Source: CALGLS01 sp965222105 (GTDB taxonomy: Bacteria; Bacteroidota; Bacteroidia; Chitinophagales; Saprospiraceae). From it: a DNA stretch of 64,000 nucleotides. Positions within the stretch are counted from its first letter, which is position 1. Each line of letters starts with the position of its first letter. The position numbers were made by a program, and so were the translations under genes. This document shows, one piece after another, positions 1-8,703 of this stretch. The stretch lies in assembly GCA_965222105.1 (NCBI GenBank), contig CBDCTQ010000042.1, forward strand, positions 98,621 to 162,620, given 5' to 3'. The notes under the pieces are model-generated. The model saw only the letters and a list, made by a program, of their open reading frames with translations, was not told the DNA's origin and ran no database searches.

Positions 1-1132
1 AGGTGGCTACGAGTTTTCCGCCAAGGAGATCGACCGATTGCAATACGTCGTCCGATTCGGGAATCAACTCCTCCCAGTATCCCTCGTCGGGTTGGTGGAT
101 GTTGATCTTGACCAGGCGGTTGTTGGCGGCTTTGTAATTGGTGAGGATGAGGAGGTTGTCGTCGATGTTGTCAACCATATTGAAGTCGTGGTCTCCTTTT
201 TCCATAAGGGGAACGAATGGGTTTGGTGCATCCTTGTTGAGGTCTTTGACGTATAGTTCATTGCCGCTGGTCGATTCCCAGATGCCGATGCTTAGAAAGC
301 GTTCGTCGTCGGTGACGTTGGCGAAAAAGCCTTTGTTGGGGTTAGACCGGTCGGCAAAAATGAGCACGTCTTCCGATTGGTCGGTACCTGCTTTGTGGTA
401 ATACACCTGGTGAAACTGATTTTGGCCCGAAAGGGCGGTACCCTCCTGCGGGGCGGGATAGCGGCTGTAGTAAAAGCCGTCGTTGTGCCAGCTCAAGGCT
501 GAAAATTTGATCCATTCGACTTTGTCGGGGAGTTGTTGTCCGCTGATGACATCAAGGACGTAGGCGGTGTGCCAGTCGGAGCCGCCCTCCGAGACGAGGT
601 AGGCCAGTTTGGTTCCGTCTTTAGAGAAGGCATAGTTGCCGAGGGAGGCAGTACCGTCGGCGGACAATTTGTTGGGATCGAGTACGAGTTGGGGCTCGTC
701 GGCAAAGTCTTTTTGCCGATAGAGGATGGGCTGGTTTTGGAGTCCGTCATTTTTGAAAAAATAATAAAAATCACCTTCTTTAAAGGGAGCGGAGTAGCGT
801 TCGTAGTTCCAGAGTTGTTGAAGCCGTTTTTCGAGGGCTTTGCGGAAAGGGATTTGATCGAGATACTGGTTGGTTACCTGGTTTTGGGCTCCGACCCAGG
901 TTTTTGTAGCGGCGGATTCATCGTCTTCGAGCCATCGGTAGGGGTCGTGGACGGTTACGCCGTGGTAGTTGTCGACGATGGTGGAATCGGCCTCGGAGTT
1001 GGGGTAGTCCACAGGTATAGGGTCGAAACTCATGCTTTGCCCGGTTTGGAGGGTTTTTTGCATAGGGGTCGAATTTTCGCAGGCCAATAGCCCTGCAACC
1101 AATAATAAAAGGATGTATCTCGTTTTGAACAT
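1..1132 (-). CDS. Prolyl oligopeptidase (S9A), lipoprotein, partial
   Basis: The minus-strand frame opens at ATG 1130-1132 and stays open to the window edge, giving the first 377 residues; the C-terminal alpha/beta-hydrolase domain with the catalytic Ser-Asp-His lies outside. Residues 1-18 form a lipoprotein signal ending in the lipobox LLAC, so the enzyme is probably membrane-anchored and faces the periplasm or surface. The region YHGVTVHDPYRWLEDD, about residues 52-67, is the hallmark start of S9A prolyl oligopeptidases. The rest matches the beta-propeller that gates access to the active site (for example LAYLVSEGGSDWHT). The family cleaves short peptides after proline. It is divergent from the gene at 1191, with only 58 bp between starts. 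Family assignment is strong; activity cannot be judged without the catalytic half. Confidence 0.93.
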   Translation of the reverse strand, partial: MFKTRYILLLLVAGLLACENSTPMQKTLQTGQSMSFDPIPVDYPNSEADSTIVDNYHGVTVHDPYRWLEDDESAATKTWVGAQNQVTNQYLDQIPFRKALEKRLQQLWNYERYSAPFKEGDFYYFFKNDGLQNQPILYRQKDFADEPQLVLDPNKLSADGTASLGNYAFSKDGTKLAYLVSEGGSDWHTAYVLDVISGQQLPDKVEWIKFSALSWHNDGFYYSRYPAPQEGTALSGQNQFHQVYYHKAGTDQSEDVLIFADRSNPNKGFFANVTDDERFLSIGIWESTSGNELYVKDLNKDAPNPFVPLMEKGDHDFNMVDNIDDNLLILTNYKAANNRLVKINIHQPDEGYWEELIPESDDVLQSVDLLGGKLVAT

Positions 1133-1190
1133 AATTCCGTAATTTTGTGGCAAGGTAGCCTATTATAAACGCCCATAAACGCTTCTTTTT

Positions 1191-2438
1191 ATGCAAGTTA
1201 GACATTTTTTCTTTCTTACCATATTGGCCTTTTCTCTTTTTCAGGTACCGCGGGCTTCCGCCCAAAAAATTACCGTCAACGAAAATGGAGAAAAGATAAT
1301 GGTATATCCCGACGGTTCCTGGCATTATTACTATGAAGACGATATGAAGAGCGACCCCAGCCCTGATGATCCCGGGGTTTTGAAGATGGAAGAAGATCCC
1401 GGTTTAACGGACCCACAACCTGAGGTCGATCCAACTGCTGAAAAGAAAAATGACGACATCGAAGCAGAGGTGTTGAACCGCAAAAAAGCCATTCAGCGGG
1501 CAGAGCGTGCGGCCAAAGAAGAGACTCGTATGAGGGGCTTGAAAGAAAGCGCAACCCAGCACCGAAAGGCCGTGGAAGACGAACTGGAAAGAGCCTACCA
1601 CAACGTGGATATGACCAATGAAGACATCGTCGACATCGAGCAGAAACTTAACTTAGCCAAAGACAAGGAATTTGTCGCCAAGGCCAATTACAAATCGGCG
1701 CGCGAATACACCCGGCAAATGGAGCGGATGATCGCCATGCCGGAAGCCAAACGGGCCAAACTGCTGGAAAAGATGAAGGCAGAGGAAGAAGCCTTCTCTT
1801 CCGTCGAAGCCAATACCAGGCAGGAAGAGGAGCGTAGCGTTGTGGCCTCCCAACGGAGCCCCGGTAACAGGAGCGTTTATGGTCGTCCTCCAATTAAAAA
1901 AGAAAGCCCCAAAGAAAATGTATTGTTATATCCGCCCGACAGCCCTTGTCAACTGGCATACGAAAACGTGGATGAGTTCAGCAAAAAAAAGCGGAAAGAG
2001 ACCCAAAAAATGCAGTTCTTTGCGCATACGCCTGAACGGTTTCAACCCTACTTCAAAGAACGCGACTACCTGGTTTGCCAGGGATCGGCTGTGGCTGTGA
2101 GCGGGGTGCCCCGGTTTGTCAACATAGAGTTTACCATAGCCACAGAACAGGCCGCCCGTGAGTTTGGCGTGCTCGAAAAAGGCAGCCAGTTTATCGTACG
2201 TCTGCTCGACGGCAACCGCGTCATCCTGCTCAACAACAAAACGGCTACCGGCCTGCCTGACCCCGGCACAAAAACGACCCACTACTCCGCCCAGTACCTC
2301 CTCAACAAACAGCAGATCAAAATGCTCCGCCACGCCGAGGTAGACAAGGTGCGCGTCATCTGGGCTACGGGCTATGAAGATTACGAGGTGTATCAGGTTG
2401 ACTTTTTTAAAGACCTCCTCGAATGTTTGAAGGATTAG
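1191..2438 (+). CDS. Secreted coiled-coil protein of unknown function
   Basis: A 415-residue protein with a Sec signal peptide of about 24 residues (cleavage after ASA, before QKITV). The mature start QKITVNENGEKIMVYPDGSW is a short motif I associate with secreted Bacteroidota proteins of unknown role. Residues 80-210 are very rich in Glu, Lys, Arg and Ala with heptad-like spacing (RAERAAKEETRMRG, KAKLLEKMKAEEEAF-type stretches) and should form a long coiled coil. The C-terminal 170 residues are a globular domain with several aromatic residues and two cysteines, without a family I recognise. It is divergent from the prolyl oligopeptidase and 17 bp upstream of the miaE-like gene, so the two could be cotranscribed. 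No sorting domain is seen, so it is probably periplasmic. Confidence 0.75.
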   Translation: MQVRHFFFLTILAFSLFQVPRASAQKITVNENGEKIMVYPDGSWHYYYEDDMKSDPSPDDPGVLKMEEDPGLTDPQPEVDPTAEKKNDDIEAEVLNRKKAIQRAERAAKEETRMRGLKESATQHRKAVEDELERAYHNVDMTNEDIVDIEQKLNLAKDKEFVAKANYKSAREYTRQMERMIAMPEAKRAKLLEKMKAEEEAFSSVEANTRQEEERSVVASQRSPGNRSVYGRPPIKKESPKENVLLYPPDSPCQLAYENVDEFSKKKRKETQKMQFFAHTPERFQPYFKERDYLVCQGSAVAVSGVPRFVNIEFTIATEQAAREFGVLEKGSQFIVRLLDGNRVILLNNKTATGLPDPGTKTTHYSAQYLLNKQQIKMLRHAEVDKVRVIWATGYEDYEVYQVDFFKDLLECLKD

Positions 2439-2455
2439 AAAGAAATTAATTTCAA

Positions 2456-3037
2456 ATGCTTGGCTTAAAACTACCAACAGACCCCCGGTGGGTAAACCTC
2501 GCCGAAAAAGACCTGGAGGAAATCCTCACCGACCACGCCTACTGCGAACAAAAAGCGGCCACCTCCTGCATCTCCCTCATCCAACAATACCCCGATAAGG
2601 TGGAGATGGTCAAAGCCCTTGCCCCCATCGTCACCGAAGAGTGGGGCCACTTCCGGATGGTATTGGCCGAACTGGAAAAGCGCTCTCTCTCCCTGGGCCA
2701 CCAGCGCAAAGACGAATACGTAAATGAATTGTTGAAATTCCAACGCAAAGGCGGCAGCCGCGACGACCGGCTCGTCGAGCGCCTGCTGGTTTGCGCCCTG
2801 ATAGAAGCGCGGAGTTGCGAGCGGTTCCGGCTGCTTTCGCTAAACCTGGATGAAGAACACCTCCGCGGGTTTTACCACAAATTTATGGTTTCGGAAGCCG
2901 GACATTACCGCCTCTTCATCGACTTGGCCAAACAATACGGCGACGAAGAAAAAGTCAAAAACCGCTGGCAGGAATATCTCGAACACGAAGCAGGGATCAT
3001 GGAACGGCTGGAACTGCGGGGCGACCGGATGCATTGA
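2456..3037 (+). CDS. miaE: tRNA-(ms2io6A)-hydroxylase, MiaE family
   Basis: A 193-residue soluble protein of the MiaE ferritin-like diiron family. MiaE hydroxylates the isopentenyl group of 2-methylthio-N6-isopentenyladenosine at position 37 of tRNAs that read U-initial codons, using O2. Candidate iron ligands by eye are E31, E62 and H65 (in EEWGHF), E117, E147 and H150 (in SEAGHY), the paired E/ExxH arrangement of this four-helix-bundle family. Length is typical. The ATG at 2456 lies 17 bp after the previous stop. The gene is cytoplasmic in function and unrelated to the secreted genes around it. The substrate-forming genes miaA and miaB are not in the window. Confidence 0.9.
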   Translation: MLGLKLPTDPRWVNLAEKDLEEILTDHAYCEQKAATSCISLIQQYPDKVEMVKALAPIVTEEWGHFRMVLAELEKRSLSLGHQRKDEYVNELLKFQRKGGSRDDRLVERLLVCALIEARSCERFRLLSLNLDEEHLRGFYHKFMVSEAGHYRLFIDLAKQYGDEEKVKNRWQEYLEHEAGIMERLELRGDRMH

Positions 3038-3108
3038 AGAATATACAGCCTCTCTAATGCTTGCGCCAGGTCTCCTGAGCGGCGCTTTCCCGAAATTGAA
3101 TCAACATC

Positions 3109-3639
3109 ATGCCAATAAAAATCCGCCCCGAAACATCTGTCGATCATCCCGAAGTTGCAGAGATCATCGAAGCAGCATTTCGGCACGACGAGCACAGCGA
3201 CCACCAGGAGCAGTTGCTGGTAGAACGGCTGCGCCATTCCGCATCGTTTGTTCCGGAGTTGGCAATGGTGGCGGAGACAGATGGTCGGCTGGTCGGGCAC
3301 ATATTGTTGACAAAAGTCAAGATCAAGAACGGGACTGCGGAATATCCCTCCCTGGCGCTGGCTCCCGTTTCGGTGCTGCCAGAATGCCAGGGCCGGGGCA
3401 TCGGCAGTCAACTCATCAGAGAAGCCCACCAAGTCGCCAGGCAGCTCGGCTTTACCTCCATCGTACTGGTCGGGCATGCCGCCTACTACCCCCGCTTCGG
3501 ATACGAACGTCTCAGCCAATTTGGCATCCGGTTGCCCTTCGACGTGCCGGACGAGAACGCTATGGCCATTGAGCTGATCGACGATGCCCTGAAAAATGTG
3601 AGTGGGGAAGTGGTGTATGATGCGGCTTTTCTGCTCTAA
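3109..3639 (+). CDS. GNAT family N-acetyltransferase (YhbS-like)
   Basis: A 176-residue protein with the GNAT fold. Motif A is visible as PVSVLPECQGRGIGSQLI, with the acetyl-CoA pyrophosphate-binding loop QGRGIG at residues 94-99. The segment VLVGHAAYYPRFGYE near residues 122-136 matches the C-terminal part seen in the YhbS (COG3153) group, whose substrates are mostly unknown. Such enzymes transfer acetyl from acetyl-CoA to an amine. It starts 71 bp after miaE on the same strand. Its stop codon (3637-3639) touches the outer edge of the inverted-repeat element that follows. The substrate cannot be inferred. Confidence 0.88.
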   Translation: MPIKIRPETSVDHPEVAEIIEAAFRHDEHSDHQEQLLVERLRHSASFVPELAMVAETDGRLVGHILLTKVKIKNGTAEYPSLALAPVSVLPECQGRGIGSQLIREAHQVARQLGFTSIVLVGHAAYYPRFGYERLSQFGIRLPFDVPDENAMAIELIDDALKNVSGEVVYDAAFLL

Positions 3640-3819
3640 GAGCATGTCCAAATTTTAACTGCCTGAAAACCAATGTTTTACGAATGCCGCAATAAGCGGC
3701 ACAGGCTCTGACTTCAAATCGCCTCGGTCATCCCGATTGCTATCGGGACTCCCTCACCGATTTTTCGCCAGAACTGCAAACTCTTGATTTTCAGTTTGTT
3801 ATAATTTTAGACAAGCTCT
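3639..3819. repeat. MITE-like inverted-repeat element
   Basis: The ends of this 181-bp noncoding stretch are imperfect inverted repeats. The left arm reads AGAGCATGTCCAAATTTTAAC; the reverse complement of the right arm reads AGAGCTTGTCTAAAATTATAAC. Pairing continues inward through CTGAAAA. Two further perfect small hairpins lie inside: TGCCGC-AATAA-GCGGCA (3685-3701) and TCCCGAT-TGCT-ATCGGGA (3731-3748). There is no open reading frame of note. The nested structure fits a nonautonomous mobile element or a REP-type element. No second copy was seen in the window, so mobility is inference. Confidence 0.5.
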
Positions 3820-3859
3820 AATATAATTTGGAATCTGGTAGTCATTTTATACAGTAATT

Positions 3860-3890
3860 TTTGTTTGCTTCCCAAATTAAAGTATATTTG
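3860..3890 (+). promoter_or_regulatory. Bacteroidota sigma-A-type promoter
   Basis: TTTG at 3860-3863, a 19-nt spacer, then TATATTTG at 3883-3890 match the Bacteroidota -33 TTTG / -7 TAnnTTTG consensus exactly. Transcription should start near 3897, giving a leader of about 15 nt for the secreted protein starting at 3912. Confidence 0.7.
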
Positions 3891-3911
3891 GATGAATTAA
3901 ATTCGTAAACC

Positions 3912-6900
3912 ATGAAGACTAGACACACCACACTGTCAACTTTCCTGACTTTATTACTGATATTTCCTTTTATAACACTATTGGCACAACACCATTGTTC
4001 CAACGGGCATAATCACTCTGCGGAGCATCTGCAATTCATAGCCAACAATAATCAATGGCATTCCAATATCCTCTACCGGGCGGGATTGGGGGGCATTGAT
4101 AATGTGTTTCTGGAGCAAAACGCGTTTACCTATCAGTTTCACGACACAGAGGCGGTTGCCGAGCTTCATGAGGTTATTAAATCGTCTTATGCTGTTCAGG
4201 CAGCTCATATTGTCGAAGGGCATGCCTATCGTGTGCGTTTTGTTGGATCAAATATAAGCCCGGTAGTTGGCTCTGAAAAACAGACTCAATACCACAACTA
4301 TTTCCTGGGCAACGATCCGGCTAAATGGGCATCGAAAGTGCCTGTTTTCCGAAAGGTGACCTATGAAAATCTCTATGACGATATCCAACTGATCGCTTAT
4401 AGTCAGGATGGTTTGTTCAAATACGATTTTGTGGTAGCACCCCAGGCCGATGTTGGCCAAATAACGTTGGCTTACGAAGGTGCCGATGCTGTTTTTTTGG
4501 AAGAGGACAAGTTACATATTGTTACCAATGTCGGGATGATTCGCGAGTACAAACCATATGCTTACCAGATGATTGACGGAAAAACAGAAGAAGTGAATTG
4601 CACCTTTGAACTGGACGGCAACCTCGTCCGGTTTCATCTCCCCGACGGATACGACCCCACGGTGCCTTTGGTCATCGATCCGGTGGTGGTAGGGGCTACC
4701 CTTTCGGGAACTTCCTTCAACCAGAACTTCGGCCACACCGCTTCATTCGACAATGACGGCAACATGATCAGCGGCGGTATTTCCTTTGGGTTTGGATATC
4801 CCACTACCGCTGGTGCCTTCCAGCTCACTTTTGCGGGAGGGAACATGGATATGGCTATTACAAAGTATACTCCCGACGGTTCGGCTCAAATTTATGCTAC
4901 TTACATTGGCGGCTCCGATTCCGACTATCCACATAGTATGATCTCCGATGACAATGGGCAACTTTGCGTTTATGGTACAACGGGCTCTACTAATTTTCCA
5001 ACTACTGCTAATGCCATCCAGACCGATTTTGGAGGAAATGCGGACATTGTCGTCGTCAAGCTCAATGCCGATGGAACGGCGCTGGTTGGTGGAACCTATA
5101 TTGGCGGTACGGAAGCAGATGGACGCAACTACACCTTGGCCATTTTCAATTACGGCGACACGTACCGGGGCGAAATAATGGTGGATGCTTCTGGCAATGT
5201 GTATGTCGTTTCCTCATCGAATTCGACAGATTTTCCTACCACCTCCAACGTCGTTCAACCCAATAATCCCAGCGCCGATACTGCTCAAAGCGCGGTGGTG
5301 ATGAAACTCAACAGTGATCTGTCCACTTTGTATTGGTCCACTTTCCTGGGGAGTAGCGGAGTAGACGCCGGGCTGGGGATGAAAGTTGATGAAGCGGGAA
5401 ATGTTTATGTTGTTGGCGGGACCGAAGCAAGCGATTTTGCCACTACTGCCGGTACCTACCAATCAGATTGGCCCGGAGGGGAAGCCAATGGATTCATCAC
5501 GGTGCTTTCGCCAAATGCTCAACAAATTCTGGCAAGTACTTTTTTTGGTTCGGCTGATGGCGAAGAGTATAATTACTTTATCGATTTGGATCAAGATGGG
5601 CAGGTCCATGTTTTTGGCTTGACCAGAGGTACGATCGATGCTACGCCGGGTACTTATTCCTACAACCCAGGAAGCAAGCAATTCCTGGCGGCATTCTCAA
5701 ATGATTTGGAATCATTGATCTACTCGACGGTTATTGGGTTGGGGCCCGATGTTTTTGGGTTTGATTTTGTACCGGTGGCTTTTATGGTAGATAGGTGCAG
5801 TAATATTTATTTTTCGGGATACCTGGCGGTTAGCGACCTGCCAGTTACACCTGATGCCATTTTGGCTGAAGGGACCAATGATTTTTACATCGCTCAGCTT
5901 GCGCCAAATGCGACAGACCTGCAATACGCAAGCTACTATCCCAACTCCTATCACGTTGATGGTGGTACCAGTCGTTTCGATCAGGGAGGTGTGATCTATC
6001 AAGCAGTGTGCTCCGGCTCCAATTCAGCTTTGGAAACCACCCCAAATGCATTTGCACCCAGCCAGTCAACTGGATGGGATGTGGGCATTTTTAAGATAGA
6101 TTTTGAAATTGAAGTGGTTACCGCTTCCGCGGTAGCAGCCCCCTCCACAAGTGGTTGTGCGCCCTTTACTGTTGATTTTTCCTACACGGGTCTCGATGCA
6201 GAAAGCGTTTTCTGGAACTTTGGTACGGGCGACACCAGTACAGAAGTAACCCCCACCTATACCTTTCAAACTCCCGGGACGTATATGGTTATGCAGGTGG
6301 CAAGTGGGGCTTCTACCTGCAACCAAACGGATACTTTTTACCTTCAGATTGATGTGATGGGCAATACGACAGTTCTGAAAGAATTTTCGCACTGCTTTAC
6401 AGACAACAACCCCTTATTTTTGGACGCAACCACCGTCAATGCAACTTACGAATGGCAGGATGGGAGCACTGCAGCAACCTATCTCGCGGAAAGTCAGGGA
6501 AATTATTGGGTGGATGTAAGCCTTCCCACCTGTTTTAGGCGCGACTCATTTGTCGTGGACTCGGAGGCATTAGATGATTCAGCATCTATCATCGCTACCG
6601 ATGTTTTGTGCCATGGAGACTTCAACGGAAGCATAGTGTTTGAATATGATGGTGAGGTTTCTGATCTGGAGTTTAGTTGGTCGAACGGCAGCTCGGATCC
6701 CAATATTTTTGACTTACCTGCCGGTACTTATACCGTTTCGGTTGCCAATGCCAGTGGTTGTTCCGATCAATTTGAAGCCGAGGTGACACAACCGGAAGCA
6801 CTGGACATTGTTGTGGTTGCAGTAGATCATGAAATAGACGATCAGTCAAATGGAAGCATTGATGTTTCCCTAACAGGAGGAACACCGCCCTTTACCTATC

Positions 6901-7316
6901 AGTGGTCGTTGGATGGAGTAATCATTTCGGACCAACAAAATATTGATGGCCTTATTTCCGGGAGTTATTCCCTGCTGGTGACTGACGCCAACGGCTGCAC
7001 CATAAGCGAAGAAAATATTTTTGTTGAAAACCTGGTTCCGGTTGCTGAAATTGATTCCAATCCAACAATAATCATACAACCGAACCCTTCCAGTGGGCAT
7101 TTTTGGGTACACCTGAAATTAGACACAGCAGAGGAAGTACTCGTTCAAATTTACGATATGCTGGGCCGACTGATAGCTACCACTGGAAAAGAAATGGTAT
7201 TGGATGAAAAATCGTATTCTTTCGACCTCTCCAAAATGCCGGGGGGCGTGTATCCGGTGAAGGTTATAGCTGGTAGTGCAATGGTTGTAGAGCCGGTTGT
7301 TGTTACCAACCGATAG
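3912..7316 (+). CDS. SBBP-repeat/PKD/SprB-repeat secreted protein, T9SS type A
   Basis: A 1134-residue exported protein. A Sec signal peptide ends near ...TLLAQ (residue 25). Residues 26-255 form the N-terminal domain often seen ahead of SBBP repeats (start HLQFIANNNQWHSNILYRAG). Residues 260-700 contain repeated seven-bladed-propeller-like SBBP motifs of the type YIGGSDSDYPHS, FLGSSGVDAG and VGGTEASDF. A PKD domain follows at about 737-810 (FWNFGTGDTSTEVTPTYTF). Two SprB-type repeats lie at about 893-1040 (LCHGDFNGSI, YTVSVANASGCSD). A type A sorting domain begins at about 1053 (IIIQPNPSSGHF). It is probably displayed on or released from the cell surface through the type IX system. Its own consensus promoter lies just upstream. 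Partner and ligand are unknown. Confidence 0.9.
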   Translation: MKTRHTTLSTFLTLLLIFPFITLLAQHHCSNGHNHSAEHLQFIANNNQWHSNILYRAGLGGIDNVFLEQNAFTYQFHDTEAVAELHEVIKSSYAVQAAHIVEGHAYRVRFVGSNISPVVGSEKQTQYHNYFLGNDPAKWASKVPVFRKVTYENLYDDIQLIAYSQDGLFKYDFVVAPQADVGQITLAYEGADAVFLEEDKLHIVTNVGMIREYKPYAYQMIDGKTEEVNCTFELDGNLVRFHLPDGYDPTVPLVIDPVVVGATLSGTSFNQNFGHTASFDNDGNMISGGISFGFGYPTTAGAFQLTFAGGNMDMAITKYTPDGSAQIYATYIGGSDSDYPHSMISDDNGQLCVYGTTGSTNFPTTANAIQTDFGGNADIVVVKLNADGTALVGGTYIGGTEADGRNYTLAIFNYGDTYRGEIMVDASGNVYVVSSSNSTDFPTTSNVVQPNNPSADTAQSAVVMKLNSDLSTLYWSTFLGSSGVDAGLGMKVDEAGNVYVVGGTEASDFATTAGTYQSDWPGGEANGFITVLSPNAQQILASTFFGSADGEEYNYFIDLDQDGQVHVFGLTRGTIDATPGTYSYNPGSKQFLAAFSNDLESLIYSTVIGLGPDVFGFDFVPVAFMVDRCSNIYFSGYLAVSDLPVTPDAILAEGTNDFYIAQLAPNATDLQYASYYPNSYHVDGGTSRFDQGGVIYQAVCSGSNSALETTPNAFAPSQSTGWDVGIFKIDFEIEVVTASAVAAPSTSGCAPFTVDFSYTGLDAESVFWNFGTGDTSTEVTPTYTFQTPGTYMVMQVASGASTCNQTDTFYLQIDVMGNTTVLKEFSHCFTDNNPLFLDATTVNATYEWQDGSTAATYLAESQGNYWVDVSLPTCFRRDSFVVDSEALDDSASIIATDVLCHGDFNGSIVFEYDGEVSDLEFSWSNGSSDPNIFDLPAGTYTVSVANASGCSDQFEAEVTQPEALDIVVVAVDHEIDDQSNGSIDVSLTGGTPPFTYQWSLDGVIISDQQNIDGLISGSYSLLVTDANGCTISEENIFVENLVPVAEIDSNPTIIIQPNPSSGHFWVHLKLDTAEEVLVQIYDMLGRLIATTGKEMVLDEKSYSFDLSKMPGGVYPVKVIAGSAMVVEPVVVTNR

Positions 7317-7336
7317 TGATATTTTAAAGCCAGCCT

Positions 7337-7801
7337 ATGGATTTACAACAACAACTCATCAACACCCGCGACCGAACCCTAACCTACTTCGACCTTCCGG
7401 CAAACGTCCATCACAAAACCTACGGAGAAGGCAAGTGGAATGTAAGACAATTGTTATGCCACATCGCCGATGCCGAAACAGTGCTTTACGACCGCATCCG
7501 AAGGGTGATCTCCGAGCCCCGCCAGGTACTTTGGGGGTTCGATCAGGATGGGTGGGCGGAGCACCTCCGCTACAATGAATTTCCGCTGGAGATCAACAAA
7601 AACATTTACCGCACCGTCCGGGAGGCCATCATTTATCTGGCGCCAAAGTATTACGAGCCTTTCGGCAAACGGGAATACGTACACAGCAAAGGCGGCGTAC
7701 GCACCTTCCAATATCTGCTCGACAAAGTAGTCTGGCACAATACGCACCACCTCGACCAGATTGACCTGGCACTGGAAAGAGATCAATCCACCAGCTCGTG
7801 A
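7337..7801 (+). CDS. DinB family protein
   Basis: A 154-residue four-helix-bundle DinB-like protein (DinB_2 group). Likely metal ligands are H42 (LLCHIADAE), H134 and H138 (WHNTHHLDQ), the three-histidine site typical of the superfamily. Many members are thiol-dependent transferases such as bacillithiol S-transferases, or have unknown roles; the name does not imply a DNA polymerase. It starts 20 bp after the secreted SBBP protein. Its stop TGA (7799-7801) overlaps the GTG start of the AraC-type gene as GTGA, so the two are almost certainly translated together. Confidence 0.88.
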   Translation: MDLQQQLINTRDRTLTYFDLPANVHHKTYGEGKWNVRQLLCHIADAETVLYDRIRRVISEPRQVLWGFDQDGWAEHLRYNEFPLEINKNIYRTVREAIIYLAPKYYEPFGKREYVHSKGGVRTFQYLLDKVVWHNTHHLDQIDLALERDQSTSS

Positions 7802-8607
7802 CCGCCCGGCAATACACCGTGCAGCCGGGTTTCCGCCACCTCATTGCCTACTACTGGACCCTGGAGTCGGATGATTCCGATGCACCCACCGAAAGGTATC
7901 GCCTGGTGCCCGATGGATATACCGACTGGATATTTCATCTCTCCCATCCCTGGCAATACGGCTACCCAAAAAGCAGTTTTCAGTTATACCAACACCACGC
8001 ACACGTATTTGGACAGATCAGGCATTTTGCAGAAGTGCAGCTTTGCGGAAAACCGCTCCGCCTTTTTGGCGTAAAATTCCACCCCTGGGCAGCCCACCGG
8101 CTTTGGCAAACGGATATGAACCTGCTCACCGACCTCCCCCTGCCACTTTCCGACCTGGGCCTGCCCCAGATCAGTTTGCTCGTAGAACAAATCGTAGAAG
8201 AAAAAACCGTCACCGGCAGGATCAACCGGATCGAAGAATACATCATCGGGCTGCGACCCGAACAACCAGACGACAGCCTCTGCGCCACCATCGGACAAAT
8301 CGCCAAAACGACTTCCAAACTGCCCCCGACCGGCCTGCCCATCCAGGCCCGCCGCCTCGAACAGCGCTTTCAAAAAGAGATCGGCATCTCCCCCAAAAGG
8401 TTTCAACGCACCATCCGGATCAACCGCTTGATAACACAGCTCAGGAACAACCCTACCGCTTCCCTCACCCAACTGGCCTATCGTTTTGGCTTTTTCGATC
8501 AATCCCACTTTATCCGCGATTTCCGGCAGTTCACCGGAATGTCGCCTTCGCGCTTTATTCGCAGTATTCGCCCCAGTGGAGACATCCTCAACCTTCGGAT
8601 CGCCTGA
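7798..8607 (+). CDS. AraC family transcriptional regulator
   Basis: A 269-residue regulator. Residues 1-160 match the N-terminal ligand or sensor domain often annotated DUF6597 (for example YRLVPDGYTDWIFHLS). Residues 165-268 carry the AraC/XylS double helix-turn-helix, with the second helix region reading LAYRFGFFDQSHFIRDFRQF and ending in the usual TGMSPSRF. The GTG at 7798 overlaps the DinB stop codon, which supports this start over later ones. Coupling to DinB suggests the regulator controls, or responds to the same signal as, the DinB-type enzyme. The effector is unknown. Confidence 0.9.
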   Translation: MTARQYTVQPGFRHLIAYYWTLESDDSDAPTERYRLVPDGYTDWIFHLSHPWQYGYPKSSFQLYQHHAHVFGQIRHFAEVQLCGKPLRLFGVKFHPWAAHRLWQTDMNLLTDLPLPLSDLGLPQISLLVEQIVEEKTVTGRINRIEEYIIGLRPEQPDDSLCATIGQIAKTTSKLPPTGLPIQARRLEQRFQKEIGISPKRFQRTIRINRLITQLRNNPTASLTQLAYRFGFFDQSHFIRDFRQFTGMSPSRFIRSIRPSGDILNLRIA

Positions 8608-8625
8608 TCGTTTCGCTTTTTTACA

Positions 8626-8655
8626 ATTGACAATGACGGGACTGTCGTATTTTTG
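8626..8655 (+). promoter_or_regulatory. Bacteroidota promoter with decided start
   Basis: ATTG at 8626-8629, an 18-nt spacer, then TATTTTTG at 8648-8655 fit the -33/-7 consensus. The -7 box covers the upstream in-frame start codon at 8653, so translation must begin downstream, at ATG 8704. Confidence 0.55.
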
Positions 8656-8703
8656 AATGTCTCCCTGTCGGAGAACCAAATAACAGTCAAAATTCGCATT
8701 GTC

